NCBI GenBank assembly: GCA_947624485.1
Contig: CANQKM010000011.1
Location: 1-64,000 of the forward strand
Direction: 5' to 3'
Origin: an uncultured Clostridia bacterium
GTDB lineage: Bacteria > Bacillota > Clostridia > UBA1381
DNA length: 64,000 bases
Every line of letters starts with the position of its first letter. Within the stretch, counting starts at the first letter, position 1. Both the position numbers and the translations under genes were made by a program. Under the pieces are notes generated by a model that saw only the letters and a list, made by a program, of their open reading frames with translations, did not search any database and was not told where the DNA came from. Below, piece by piece: positions 27,991 through 37,988 of this stretch.

Positions 27991-28818
27991 ATGTTATCAT
28001 CACTATTAAAGAAAAAAAGCGTGAGGATCACGGCAATAATTACGGCGATAGTGCTTCTGTGCGTCGCGATAGCGCACTTCGGCGGCTCAAATCCCGTTTC
28101 AAACGCGATAAGAAGCGTTTTTGCTCCGTTTCAGAGCGGGTTTGCGTATATATCGAACAACGTAAAAAGCACGGCTGACTTTTTAGCCGAGTCCAAGGCG
28201 TACAAAGCGGAGAACGAACGGCTTGTCGCGGAGATCAACGAGCTTAAAAAGCAAAGCAGAGACGTCACGAACTACAGAGAGGAAAACGAGGAATTAAAGG
28301 GACTTCTGGAGCTTGGGCAAAGCATGAGCGAATACACGACCGTAGCCGCCACCGTAATAGCGTATTCTCCGAATAACTGGTACGACACCATCGAGATAAG
28401 CAAAGGCTCGCTGTCCGGCATAAATGTCGGCAACGCGGTAATAACGCCCGACGGCGTTGTGGGCAAGGTCATAGAGACCGGTCCGAACTGGTCGCTCGTA
28501 TCGACGATCATAGGTCCGGACAACGCGCTCGGCGTAAAAATAACGAGAACGGGCGACGTTGCCGTTGTTGAGGGCGACAGAGAAATGTACCGCAGCAGCG
28601 TGTGCAGGATGACGTTTATAGACAAGGATTCAAACCTCATAGTCGGCGACCTTCTTGAGACGACCGCCGCGGGCGGCGTATACCCCGACGGCCTTGTCGT
28701 AGGCTCTGTGCGCGAGATAAACGCTGACGCTATGGGCAACCTCAACTACGCGGTTGTTGAACCGGCGGTGGATTTTTCGCGGCTTTACGGCGTGCTTGTG
28801 ATAAACGGAATGAATTGA
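27991..28818 (+). CDS. mreC: Rod shape-determining protein MreC
   Basis: Single TM plus coiled coil; VIAYSPNNWYDTIEISKGSLSGINVGNAVITPDGVVGKV. Confidence 0.92.
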   Translation: MLSSLLKKKSVRITAIITAIVLLCVAIAHFGGSNPVSNAIRSVFAPFQSGFAYISNNVKSTADFLAESKAYKAENERLVAEINELKKQSRDVTNYREENEELKGLLELGQSMSEYTTVAATVIAYSPNNWYDTIEISKGSLSGINVGNAVITPDGVVGKVIETGPNWSLVSTIIGPDNALGVKITRTGDVAVVEGDREMYRSSVCRMTFIDKDSNLIVGDLLETTAAGGVYPDGLVVGSVREINADAMGNLNYAVVEPAVDFSRLYGVLVINGMN

Positions 28819-28831
28819 TTGGGTGACGAAG

Positions 28832-29338
28832 ATGCGAAATTTCAAAATCGGTGTGTGGATATTCTGCATATTTCTTATACAAACCGTAGTCCTTTCGGGA
28901 ATACACGTATATGACGCAGTGCCGTCATTGGTGCTGCCGTTTGTCGTATGCGTTGCGCTTATGGAGGAGGACGTTATAACAACCGCCGTTGTAAGCGGAA
29001 TATGCGCCTTTATCGCGGGCGCGTTCACGGGACACAGCTATATAGTGACGGCTCTGTATATTTTCTACGCGGGTATGCTTATATTCGCGCTCAAATCAAA
29101 ACCGCGGTATATAAGTAGAACCGTGAAAGCCTTTACATGGACGTTTATATTATCGGGACTTATGGAAACGATATTCCGTTTTATCGACGCGGGAACAGTT
29201 ACGGCGGACATGCTGCTTTATTCGGCGCTTCCGTTCGCCGTGATTAACACGCTGTTCGTGATACTTATTTACCCGCTTTTAACATGCACGATGTATAAGG
29301 AAGATAAGGAAAAGCTGTTGATAGGAGATTTGGTGTAA
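28832..29338 (+). CDS. mreD: Rod shape-determining protein MreD
   Basis: Polytopic 169-aa protein between mreC and PBP2 (GTG at 28823 is an alternative start). Confidence 0.8.
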   Translation: MRNFKIGVWIFCIFLIQTVVLSGIHVYDAVPSLVLPFVVCVALMEEDVITTAVVSGICAFIAGAFTGHSYIVTALYIFYAGMLIFALKSKPRYISRTVKAFTWTFILSGLMETIFRFIDAGTVTADMLLYSALPFAVINTLFVILIYPLLTCTMYKEDKEKLLIGDLV

Positions 29339-29341
29339 GCT

Positions 29342-31429
29342 ATGCCTAACAGTAAAGCGAGATTTTACGTTATAAGCACAATAATGGTTCTGATGTTCTG
29401 CGCGGTGATATGGAAGCTGTTTGATTTGCAGCTTGTAAAGGGCGACCAGTACGTCACGGTCGCGAACGACCGTCTCACGACGAACATAATCGCGAAAGCT
29501 CCGCGCGGAGAGATTCTGGACAGATACGGTACGCGCCTTGTTTCAAACAAGGTCGGGTACTCCGTTGTGATGCAGAAAACCGATTTGAAGGACGACGAGC
29601 TTAACAGCATAATAAAAAAGCTCATCGACGTTCTTTACGCGAATAACTGCGAGTATTTTGACAATCTGCCGGTAAGCTTTGCGCCGTATGTGTTCGAGTT
29701 TGAGGACGAGAACGAGGACGGCTCCGTAAACGATGAGCGCGCCGCGTGGTTTTCGTCGAACGCTTCAATGGGCATTAACGATACCATGAGCGCGAGCGAC
29801 GTTGTGCAGCTTCTGAAACGCCGCTACAACATAGGCGCGTCGTTCAGCGAGGACGAGCAGCGCAGAATAGCCGGCATACGCTACTGCGCCGAGGTGAGCG
29901 GTCTGTCGCAGACCGTGCTTTTCACGATAGCGGAGGATATACCGGTCGAGGCGGTAATGCAGATAAAGGAACGGCAGGACGAATTTAAGGGCATATCCGT
30001 CATAAACGACTATATCCGCAATTACGACATGCCCGGACTTGCGACTCACATACTCGGCAGAACCGGTAAGATAAGCGCGAAGGAGTACGAGGATAACAAG
30101 GATCTCGGCTACGGCTACAACGACATAATAGGCAAGCAGGGCATAGAGCTTTGGGGTGAGAAATACCTGCGCGGCACGGACGGCACAACCGGTACGACAA
30201 AGGAAGTAAACGGCAAGGATATAACGATACTTAACAACACCGAACCCGTGCCGGGCGATTACATTGTTCTCACGATAGATTCCGACCTTCAGCGCGTCGC
30301 GGAGGATTCGCTCGCGAACAACATACAGGCGATACGCAGCGCGAGCGGCGTGAAGCCGAAGGACGGCGCGGACTGTAACGCGGGAGCGGCGGTCGTTCTC
30401 GACATTAAAACGGGCGACACTCTTGCACTGGCTTCATGCCCGACGTATGACATGTCGCGCTTTGACGAGGACTACAGCTCGCTTGTCGAAAATGAGGCGC
30501 GTCCGATGTTCAACAGAGCCGTATGCGGCACGTACAGCCCCGGTTCGACGTTTAAGCCGCTTACAGCGATAGCGGGACTTGAGACCGGTAATATCACAAC
30601 GGGCGAAATAATCGTTGACGAGGGTGTTTACAAATACTATGACGACTACCAGCCCGCGTGCTGGATTTGGAACGAGTACAGGCTGACGCACGGCAGACAG
30701 AACGTCACGGCGGCTCTCGAAAATTCCTGCAACTACTTCTTTTACGAGGTCGGCAGACGCTTGAATATAACGGTACTCGGCGAGTATGCGAAGCGGTTCG
30801 GTCTCGGCGAGCATACGGGTATAGAGCTTCCCGAGGAAACCTCCGGTCACATGGCAAGCCCCGAATACAAGAAGCAGGTCGTTACGAACGTCACCAGTCA
30901 GGACTGGTACGACGGCGACACGCTCCAGGCGGCAATCGGCCAGTCGTACAGCCTGTTTACGCCGGTGCAGCTCGCGAATTACGCGGCGACGATAGCGTCG
31001 GGCGGCACGAGGCGCAAGGTAAATCTCGTAAAGAGCGTGCGCTCGTCGGTTGACGGCTCGATCGTGAAGGAGTTTAATCCCGAGATAGTGGATCAAATCG
31101 ACATGCAGCCGGAGGATATAAACGCCGTAAAGCAGGGTATGAAAAAGGTGGCCGACGAGGGAAGCGCGGCTGAGGTATTCGCGAATTACGGCATACAGGT
31201 CGGCGGTAAAACGGGTACGGCTCAGGTCGGAGACGGCTCGAACAACGCGGTATTTATCGCGTACGCGCCGTTTGACAATCCCGAAATAGCGGTCGCGGTC
31301 GTGCTTGAACACGGCGTACGAGGCACGAACGCCGCGCTTGTGGCGAAGGATATTTTTGACGCGTATTTCAATCTGCAGCCGACGAGCGCGCCGACACAGA
31401 CGCCGCAGCCGACCGGTTACGAGGAATAA
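29342..31429 (+). CDS. mrdA: Penicillin-binding protein 2
   Basis: RGEILDRYGTRLVSNK...TYSPGSTFKPLTAIAGLETG...AAIGQSYSLFTPVQLANYAATIASGG...VGGKTGTAQVG. Confidence 0.93.
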   Translation: MPNSKARFYVISTIMVLMFCAVIWKLFDLQLVKGDQYVTVANDRLTTNIIAKAPRGEILDRYGTRLVSNKVGYSVVMQKTDLKDDELNSIIKKLIDVLYANNCEYFDNLPVSFAPYVFEFEDENEDGSVNDERAAWFSSNASMGINDTMSASDVVQLLKRRYNIGASFSEDEQRRIAGIRYCAEVSGLSQTVLFTIAEDIPVEAVMQIKERQDEFKGISVINDYIRNYDMPGLATHILGRTGKISAKEYEDNKDLGYGYNDIIGKQGIELWGEKYLRGTDGTTGTTKEVNGKDITILNNTEPVPGDYIVLTIDSDLQRVAEDSLANNIQAIRSASGVKPKDGADCNAGAAVVLDIKTGDTLALASCPTYDMSRFDEDYSSLVENEARPMFNRAVCGTYSPGSTFKPLTAIAGLETGNITTGEIIVDEGVYKYYDDYQPACWIWNEYRLTHGRQNVTAALENSCNYFFYEVGRRLNITVLGEYAKRFGLGEHTGIELPEETSGHMASPEYKKQVVTNVTSQDWYDGDTLQAAIGQSYSLFTPVQLANYAATIASGGTRRKVNLVKSVRSSVDGSIVKEFNPEIVDQIDMQPEDINAVKQGMKKVADEGSAAEVFANYGIQVGGKTGTAQVGDGSNNAVFIAYAPFDNPEIAVAVVLEHGVRGTNAALVAKDIFDAYFNLQPTSAPTQTPQPTGYEE

Positions 31430-31447
31430 ACAAAGGAGGGCATTGTC

Positions 31448-32161
31448 ATGGAAAAGGAGATCATAAAGCTGAAGGGAGCGGGCGACGGCGTGAGAATTTA
31501 CCTCGACGCGTCAAGTCCCATTTCCGATATAACAAGCTCTCTTTATGACAAGCTGCGCCGATTCCGCAAGTTTTTCGGCGACGGTCACTGCAACATATAT
31601 TTTGCCGGACGCGAGCTTACGGACAGCGACAAAATGCGTCTCGAAGCCATAGTTAAGGCGATGCTGCCCGAAAGCACGGTAAATTACGGAGAACGTCGCA
31701 AAACGGAGGACGACTTCGCGGAAAAGACGCTTGAGCTTCCGAAGGATTTAAAGAGCGAGGAAAAGCCGGCTGACGACACGCAGTTCCGCGAGATACGCGA
31801 GGTCGTTACGACCAACTTCAAGTCGAGCCGCGCCAGATTTTATGAGGGTGTTGTGCGCGGCGGCAGAAAGGTGGAGTCCGACGGACATCTCGTGCTTGTC
31901 GGCGACGTAGAGGAGGACGGCAAGGTTGCTGCTGTGGGTAACGTGATCGTACTCGGCAGACTGCTCGGGCAGGTCGAGGCGGGCTGTATGGGCAGCAAGG
32001 GCGCGTACGTTATAGCACTCGACATGGCGCCGTCAGACATACGCATATCCGGCACGCACAGCTACTACGACAAAAACGACTTCCGCGGCGGTATGAAAAA
32101 AGCGTATCTGCGTGACGACAGGATAGTTACGGAGAATTTTACTGTCGGCACTGCCGAATAA
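31448..32161 (+). CDS. minC: Septum site-determining protein MinC
   Basis: VRGGRKVESDGHLVLVGDVEEDGKVAAVGNVIVLGRLLGQVEAGCMGSKGAYVIALDM. Confidence 0.9.
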   Translation: MEKEIIKLKGAGDGVRIYLDASSPISDITSSLYDKLRRFRKFFGDGHCNIYFAGRELTDSDKMRLEAIVKAMLPESTVNYGERRKTEDDFAEKTLELPKDLKSEEKPADDTQFREIREVVTTNFKSSRARFYEGVVRGGRKVESDGHLVLVGDVEEDGKVAAVGNVIVLGRLLGQVEAGCMGSKGAYVIALDMAPSDIRISGTHSYYDKNDFRGGMKKAYLRDDRIVTENFTVGTAE

Positions 32162-32293
32162 CATACTCAACTTATACAATTTTTGTATAGATAATTGAAA
32201 AATATTTGTATAATTTTTCATAAAAATATGGACAAACGCAAGAAACCGTGGTATAATCTGTATATGCTGCAGTTGAAAGGAACAAGACAAGCT

Positions 32294-33085
32294 ATGGGAA
32301 AAATCATCATAACGGCGTCCGGCAAGGGCGGTACGGGTAAAACGACCACGACCGCGAACCTCGGCGCGGCGCTTGCTTTAAGAGGACATCTTACTGCGGT
32401 GGCGGATATGGATATGGGGCTTCGCAATCTGGACATTGTTCTCGGTCTGGAGAGCGATATTGTATACGACATTTCGGACGTTATCGACGGCGGCTGCAGC
32501 CTTGACGAAGCCGTTATAAAGGACAGGGAATTTGAAAATCTCTATTTTATTCCCGCTCCGCAGACTCGCGGAATATCTTTTTTGAGCGACGAGGCGGTAA
32601 AAAATGTGTGGGAGCAGATAAGGTCGCGGTTTGAATACTGCATAGTGGATGTGCCGGCGGGTATTGACGGCGGATTTCTGTACGCCGCGCCGGCGGCTGA
32701 CGCTGCGCTTATCGTGACTATGCCGGAGCTTACGGCTCTGCGCGACGCGGACAGAACAGTTTCGGTGCTTGAGGACATGGGCGTTGCGGACATAAAGGTC
32801 ATAATAAACCGCATACGTCCCGACATGATCGACCGCGGCATAATGATAAACGTTGACGACTGCGTGGACAGGCTGCAGGTACCCGTGGCGGGACTTGTAC
32901 CCGACGACGAAGAGCTTGTGATTTCCGCATTAAGCGGAAAGCTCGCGGTCACGAATACATATTCGCGCGCGGGTACGGCGTTTAGGAACATTGCCGCGCG
33001 CATAGACGGCGAGAATGTGCCGATTATGGATTTTGACGAGAAGAGAGGATTTTTCAAACGGTTGTTTCAAAGGAGAAGGCAGTAA
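32294..33085 (+). CDS. minD: Septum site-determining protein MinD
   Basis: MGKIIITASGKGGTGKTTTTANLGAALALRGHLTAVADMDMGLRNLDIVLGLE; C-terminal amphipathic FFKRLFQRRRQ. Confidence 0.93.
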   Translation: MGKIIITASGKGGTGKTTTTANLGAALALRGHLTAVADMDMGLRNLDIVLGLESDIVYDISDVIDGGCSLDEAVIKDREFENLYFIPAPQTRGISFLSDEAVKNVWEQIRSRFEYCIVDVPAGIDGGFLYAAPAADAALIVTMPELTALRDADRTVSVLEDMGVADIKVIINRIRPDMIDRGIMINVDDCVDRLQVPVAGLVPDDEELVISALSGKLAVTNTYSRAGTAFRNIAARIDGENVPIMDFDEKRGFFKRLFQRRRQ

Positions 33086-33115
33086 GACACAGACGGTGAA
33101 AGGACGGTAAATCTC

Positions 33116-33520
33116 ATGAACATTGCACTCATTGCACACGACAAGAAGAAGGAGCTTATGATACAGTTCTGTATAGCATATTCGGGTATTCTGTCGCGCC
33201 ACTCGCTTTTTGCGACGGGTACGACCGGCAAGCTCGTAAGCGAGAGTACCGGACTTAACATATACCGCTTTCTTCCCGGACCGCAGGGCGGCGACCAGCA
33301 GATAGGCGCGAGAATAGCGTACAACGAAATTGACCTTGTGCTGTTTTTCCGCGATCCGCTGAACGCGGAGGGCTACGAACCCGACGTGTTCTCGCTTTTG
33401 AGGCTCTGCGACATGCACAACATACCTATCGCGACAAACAGCGCGACCGCCGAGGTTCTCATACACGGACTTGAACGCGGCGACCTCGATTGGCGCGATA
33501 TAGTAAATCCGAAAAAATAA
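33116..33520 (+). CDS. mgsA: Methylglyoxal synthase
   Basis: [43 protein letters not shown]...[30 protein letters not shown]. Confidence 0.96.
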   Translation: MNIALIAHDKKKELMIQFCIAYSGILSRHSLFATGTTGKLVSESTGLNIYRFLPGPQGGDQQIGARIAYNEIDLVLFFRDPLNAEGYEPDVFSLLRLCDMHNIPIATNSATAEVLIHGLERGDLDWRDIVNPKK

Positions 33521-33523
33521 ACG

Positions 33524-33547
33524 AAAACGCTCCCTCGGGAGCGTTTT
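33524..33547 (+). terminator. Rho-independent terminator
   Basis: AAAACGCTCCCTCGGGAGCGTTTTT. Confidence 0.85.
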
Positions 33548-33586
33548 TGCAGGGGGTTGATATTATTCGCCCATGCTTTCTATCTG

Positions 33587-34738
33587 TTACTGGTGTGTAT
33601 TGACATACTCTAACAGGCTATGTCCATTGTTTGAGGCTAAACAAACCCAAACATCATCATCCCATATAAAGTTCTTATCTTCCGAAATCTCACCGAACAC
33701 TGTACCGCGGGCGTTAGGACGTGTTTTTATAGCTATAACAGACCATTCTTTATCCCAATGTCCTTCCCCGGTCAGAGGATTTACATTGTAAAATGATGCG
33801 GCAGTCCAAGAGCCTGTTGAGTCATTACCATATTTGTTTGTAACCATTCTATCATTGGCAACCAATATATGAGGGGTTGCTGCTTTACCCTGTCCAACCA
33901 TTTCTGTCAAACCGATGTCCGGCGCAACGCCTTGACCGTAACCCAGCACGCCCGTCACTTCATCTATTTTCAATACTACCTGCGTGCCGTCCGCCTTTAC
34001 ATATATATCACCCTCACGCGCCAGACGCATATTTTCCTCCGTTCTGGGCTGGCCTTCGTAAATCGTTATGGGATTGTAGTTGTGCAGCGGATCGGGCGGC
34101 TGTGAAAAGTCGCGGCTCTCTCTTGTGGACGGTTCGGTTATGCGGTTCAGTACCGCCGCAGCAGCGGCGCGTGTCAGCGTGCCGTTAGGATCAAACGTGC
34201 CGATTTCATCCACTCCGCAGAGTATGCCGTTCTCGTATGCTGTAAGAACAAAATCGCGGTAGCTGCTATCGATTTTTTGGTTGTCGGGGATCGATGCCTG
34301 AACGTTTTCGGCGTATTGCTTTGAGAGCGTTTCGCCGCGCTTTTCAATGGCGCGCACCGCCACCATTGCCATTTCCTGCCGCGTTATGTCCTTGTCCATA
34401 TCGGTCTCGCTCATTTCACCGCTCGTTATTAAATTTGCGTCAACCGCAGCGCGGTATACGCCGTACCACCACGTATCGCCCTTTGCGCTTGTGTCGAGAT
34501 TTAAAATCCTGTCCACAACGGCAATAAACTCGGCGTGAGTCATTGTGTTTTCAGGCTTGAAGTAAACAGTGCCGTTTTCCTCGATTCCCGCAAATAACCC
34601 CTTGCCCGTCATTGCCGTAACCGTGTCGTAGTACCAATCGCCTGATTTCACATCGGGAAACGATGCCGCGCCTGCGGTATATGCCGCGCACATCAGCACG
34701 GAACACGTAAGTATCGCGCTCAAAATCCTCTTTTTCAT
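33587..34738 (-). CDS. Surface protein: signal peptide, three SLH-like repeats, unnamed C-terminal module
   Basis: FPDVKSGDWYYDTVTAMTGKGLFAGIEENGTVYFKPENTMTHAEFIAVVDRIL; C-terminal VNPLTGEGHWDKEW. Confidence 0.88.
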   Translation of the reverse strand: MKKRILSAILTCSVLMCAAYTAGAASFPDVKSGDWYYDTVTAMTGKGLFAGIEENGTVYFKPENTMTHAEFIAVVDRILNLDTSAKGDTWWYGVYRAAVDANLITSGEMSETDMDKDITRQEMAMVAVRAIEKRGETLSKQYAENVQASIPDNQKIDSSYRDFVLTAYENGILCGVDEIGTFDPNGTLTRAAAAAVLNRITEPSTRESRDFSQPPDPLHNYNPITIYEGQPRTEENMRLAREGDIYVKADGTQVVLKIDEVTGVLGYGQGVAPDIGLTEMVGQGKAATPHILVANDRMVTNKYGNDSTGSWTAASFYNVNPLTGEGHWDKEWSVIAIKTRPNARGTVFGEISEDKNFIWDDDVWVCLASNNGHSLLEYVNTHQ

Positions 34739-34761
34739 TTTCTGCCTCTTTTCTACGTATA

Positions 34762-35892
34762 TTACTTATTATAATACTCAAACACTACAAGTCCATTAGT
34801 AGAAGCTAAAATAACCCAAGTCATACCATTCCAAATATAATTTTTATCCGATGATATTTCTCCGTCTGTACCGTCTCCTCGAGGTCTTGTATAATAACTT
34901 ATGACAGTCCATTCACTGTCCCAGTGTCCCTCACCGGTCAAAGGATTTACCCAATACTGTGAATCACTAACTTCTTTACCTACTGAATTTGGTCCGTATT
35001 TGCCTGTTGTTAATGTACCGTTAGCTGTTAAATAACGTGTAGTCTTATTTTTTCCTTGTCCCAATTCATCCATTATACCTACGTCCGGCGCAACGCCTTG
35101 ACCGTAACCCAACACGCCCGTTACCGGATCGGTCTTAAGAATTACCTGCGTGCCGTCCGCTTTGACGAACGTGTCGCCCTCTCTTGCAAGGCGGTTATCG
35201 CGCGGCTGACCTTCGTAAATCGTTATGGGGTTGTAATTGTGCAGCGTATCGGGCGGCTGTGAAAAGTCGCGGCTCTCTCTTGTTGTCGGCTCCGTTATGC
35301 GGTTCAGTACCGCCGCCGCAGCGGCGCGCGTGAGCGTGCCGTCGGGATCGAATGTGCCGAGGTCGTCAACGCCGCAGAGTATGCCGTTTTCGTACGCGGT
35401 CAGAACGAAATCGCGATAGTAACTGTCGATTTTTTGGTTGTCGGGGATCGATGCCTGAACATTGTCGGCGTACTGCGACGAGAGCGTTTCGCCGCGCTTT
35501 TCAATGGCGCGCACCGCTACCATTGCCATTTCCTGACGCGTTATGTCGCTGTCCATATCGGTTTCGCTCATCTCGTTGCTCGTTATTAAATTTGCGTCAA
35601 CCGCGGCTTTATACACTCCGTACCACCACGTATCGCCTTTTGCGCTTGTGTCAAGTCCGAGTATTCTGTCCACCACGGCGATAAATTCCGCGTGCGTCAT
35701 TGTGTTTTCAGGCTTGAAGTAAACCGTTCCGTTTTCCTCGATTCCGGCGAATAACCCTTTACCCGTCATTGCCGTAACCGTGTCGTAGTACCAATCGCCC
35801 GACTGCACATCGGGAAAAGTCGCAGCATTTGCAGCCGCCCCAAACACAATCGCCGCAGCAGCTATTGCCGCCGTAATTTGTTTCGTTTTCAT
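34762..35892 (-). CDS. Tandem paralogue of the preceding SLH protein
   Basis: Near-identical SLH region; C-terminal VNPLTGEGHWDSEW. Confidence 0.88.
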   Translation of the reverse strand: MKTKQITAAIAAAAIVFGAAANAATFPDVQSGDWYYDTVTAMTGKGLFAGIEENGTVYFKPENTMTHAEFIAVVDRILGLDTSAKGDTWWYGVYKAAVDANLITSNEMSETDMDSDITRQEMAMVAVRAIEKRGETLSSQYADNVQASIPDNQKIDSYYRDFVLTAYENGILCGVDDLGTFDPDGTLTRAAAAAVLNRITEPTTRESRDFSQPPDTLHNYNPITIYEGQPRDNRLAREGDTFVKADGTQVILKTDPVTGVLGYGQGVAPDVGIMDELGQGKNKTTRYLTANGTLTTGKYGPNSVGKEVSDSQYWVNPLTGEGHWDSEWTVISYYTRPRGDGTDGEISSDKNYIWNGMTWVILASTNGLVVFEYYNK

Positions 35893-35925
35893 ATAATTTA
35901 CCTCGTTTTCGTATATAACAAAATT

Positions 35926-36669
35926 TTAATTCAAACTGTTTGCATCACGTATTGTCTGTAAATCTGCATCTGTCGGCTCTTGGGCATACATTGGTACCCA
36001 CCAACCTAAAGCCTCCATCCATATCCAATTTTTATCCTCAGACAACTGATACTCAAATGTACCGGCTGTTGCCGGCTCTGAGGTCATAGCCATCCATTCC
36101 GAACCCCAATGACCTTCGCCTGTTAATTTATTGACATAATAACGCGCATTTACAACAGATTTACCCGTTGAGTCCTTAAAGTCTGTCAAACCTGAAAACA
36201 CCCTATCTGTTTGAACCCTTCTGTTACCGCCTGTCGGAACTTCCAAACCGAGATCCGGCGCAACGCCCTGTCCTTCACCAAGCACGCCGTGCGGCCCTTT
36301 TTTCAGCACTACTGCCGTACCGTCCGCTTTTATAACGGTGTCGCCCTCTCTTGCAAATCTTCTTTGTGAAATTTCGCCCTCGTGGATCGTGATAGGCTCG
36401 TCGTCGCTTGCAGGCTCCGACGGTTCGGTTTGCGTGCTTATAGTAATCGTGTTATTCGTAAAGCCGACAGTAAAGCCGCCCACTGCATCGGCGATGTCGC
36501 GGAGCTTGAAGTAGGTGCTGTCATTTATGTTGTAGCCTTCGATTGACTTTGCAGCGCCGTCGACCTTGATAGGGAACGGGTTCGCCGTTACGGCGTATTC
36601 TACCGCAAAACCCGTCAGCGCGGAGCAAATAACGCCGCCTATTATAAAACCTAAAGTAAATCTTTTCAT
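35926..36669 (-). CDS. Secreted stalk/copper-amine-oxidase-N-like protein sharing the same C-terminal module
   Basis: NPFPIKVDGAAKSIEGYNINDSTYFKLRDIADAVGG N-domain; C-terminal VNKLTGEGHWGSEW. Confidence 0.8.
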   Translation of the reverse strand: MKRFTLGFIIGGVICSALTGFAVEYAVTANPFPIKVDGAAKSIEGYNINDSTYFKLRDIADAVGGFTVGFTNNTITISTQTEPSEPASDDEPITIHEGEISQRRFAREGDTVIKADGTAVVLKKGPHGVLGEGQGVAPDLGLEVPTGGNRRVQTDRVFSGLTDFKDSTGKSVVNARYYVNKLTGEGHWGSEWMAMTSEPATAGTFEYQLSEDKNWIWMEALGWWVPMYAQEPTDADLQTIRDANSLN

Positions 36670-36836
36670 AAAAAATCCCCCTTTCGATGTATTATATATC
36701 ATTCGGAGGGGAAAATCAAGGAGAACAATGAGGCGTTCAAACTTTATTCTCTCAATAATTCACATAACTGTTGAAAAATAGCAAAGGATATAGTATAATA
36801 TATACGTAAAACTATTGTCCTGCGAGGTGCAAGCAC

Positions 36837-37976
36837 ATGACCGATACCGTTTCAACAGTAAAATGCGAACGCTACGCCGATGCGCCGCGCGCCGTAAGAG
36901 AAGCGGTCGGGCTTATCGGCGGTATCGGCAGATTTGTGAAAAAGGGCGACAGGGTGCTTATCAAGCCTAACCTCGTGTCGCGGAAAAATCCCGACGAGGC
37001 GGTAACGACACACCCCGACATTCTCCGCGCGGTAATAGAACTCGTTGAGGAAGCAGGCGGAAAGGTGACCGTCGCCGAAAGCCCCGGCGGCCCGTATAAC
37101 GCCGCAATATTAAAAAGCGTGTACTCCGCGTGCGGCGCCGACAAAGCCGTGGAGGGTACGGGCGCGGTACTGAATTACGACACGTCGTTTACCGAGGTGT
37201 ATTTTCCCGAGGGCAGGACGATAAAGAAAATACCGATTATAAACCCCGTGCTTGAAGCGGATGTTATAATCTCGCTCCCAAAGCTCAAAACGCACGCCAT
37301 GACGAGCTACACCGGCGCGGTAAAAAACATGTTCGGCGTGATACCAGGCACGCACAAGGCGGAGCTTCATTTCAGGCTCGACGACCGCCGCGCGTTCTGC
37401 TCCATGCTCGTGGATTTGTGCGAGTGCGTCAAACCGACGTTAAGCATAATGGACGCGGTGTGGGGCATGGAGGGCAACGGCCCGACAGCCGGGCAAAGCC
37501 GCAGCATAGGGCTTGTGCTGGCGTCCGCGAACGCGTACGCGCTCGACAAGATTGCCTGCTCTCTTATAGGCTACGCGCCCGACGAGGTTGACACAGTGAG
37601 AGAATCGATAGAGCGCGGACTTACGGGTGAGATCAAAACGGTCGGTGAACCGCTTGAGCCGCTGATCATGCGCGATTTCGTAAAGCCCGAGAGCCATTTT
37701 AACCTTTTAAGACTGCTGTCATTGCCGCCGGCGGTGAACGCGTGGGCGAAAAACGCTTTAGCGTCACGCCCGAAAATAGATTATAAAATGTGCGTAAAAT
37801 GCGGCGCGTGCGCGGACTGCTGTCCGCCGAAGGCGATAAGCACGGAGAGCGGCAGACCGGTCATAGATAAAAAGAAGTGCATAAAATGCTTCTGCTGTCA
37901 GGAGCTTTGTCCGCAGAGGGCGGTTGGGATAAAACGACCGCTGCTCAACAGATTTATGCTGAAATTTCTGAAGTAA
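36837..37976 (+). CDS. DUF362 protein with two C-terminal 4Fe-4S motifs
   Basis: VLIKPNLVSRKNPDEAVTTHPDILRAV...CVKCGACADCCPPKAI...CIKCFCCQELCPQRAV. Confidence 0.9.
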   Translation: MTDTVSTVKCERYADAPRAVREAVGLIGGIGRFVKKGDRVLIKPNLVSRKNPDEAVTTHPDILRAVIELVEEAGGKVTVAESPGGPYNAAILKSVYSACGADKAVEGTGAVLNYDTSFTEVYFPEGRTIKKIPIINPVLEADVIISLPKLKTHAMTSYTGAVKNMFGVIPGTHKAELHFRLDDRRAFCSMLVDLCECVKPTLSIMDAVWGMEGNGPTAGQSRSIGLVLASANAYALDKIACSLIGYAPDEVDTVRESIERGLTGEIKTVGEPLEPLIMRDFVKPESHFNLLRLLSLPPAVNAWAKNALASRPKIDYKMCVKCGACADCCPPKAISTESGRPVIDKKKCIKCFCCQELCPQRAVGIKRPLLNRFMLKFLK

Positions 37977-37988
37977 GGATGGTATCGC

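Noticed and set aside
30434-31312. 292-aa minus-strand ORF antisense to PBP2, and similar ORFs antisense to purF-like, mreB, glmM and cob genes
   Set aside because: Overlap well-supported genes and show typical antisense composition.
33587-36669. Diversity-generating retroelement acting on surface-protein C-termini
   Set aside because: No reverse transcriptase ORF or template repeat in the window, and the divergence is not restricted to adenine positions as far as I can see.
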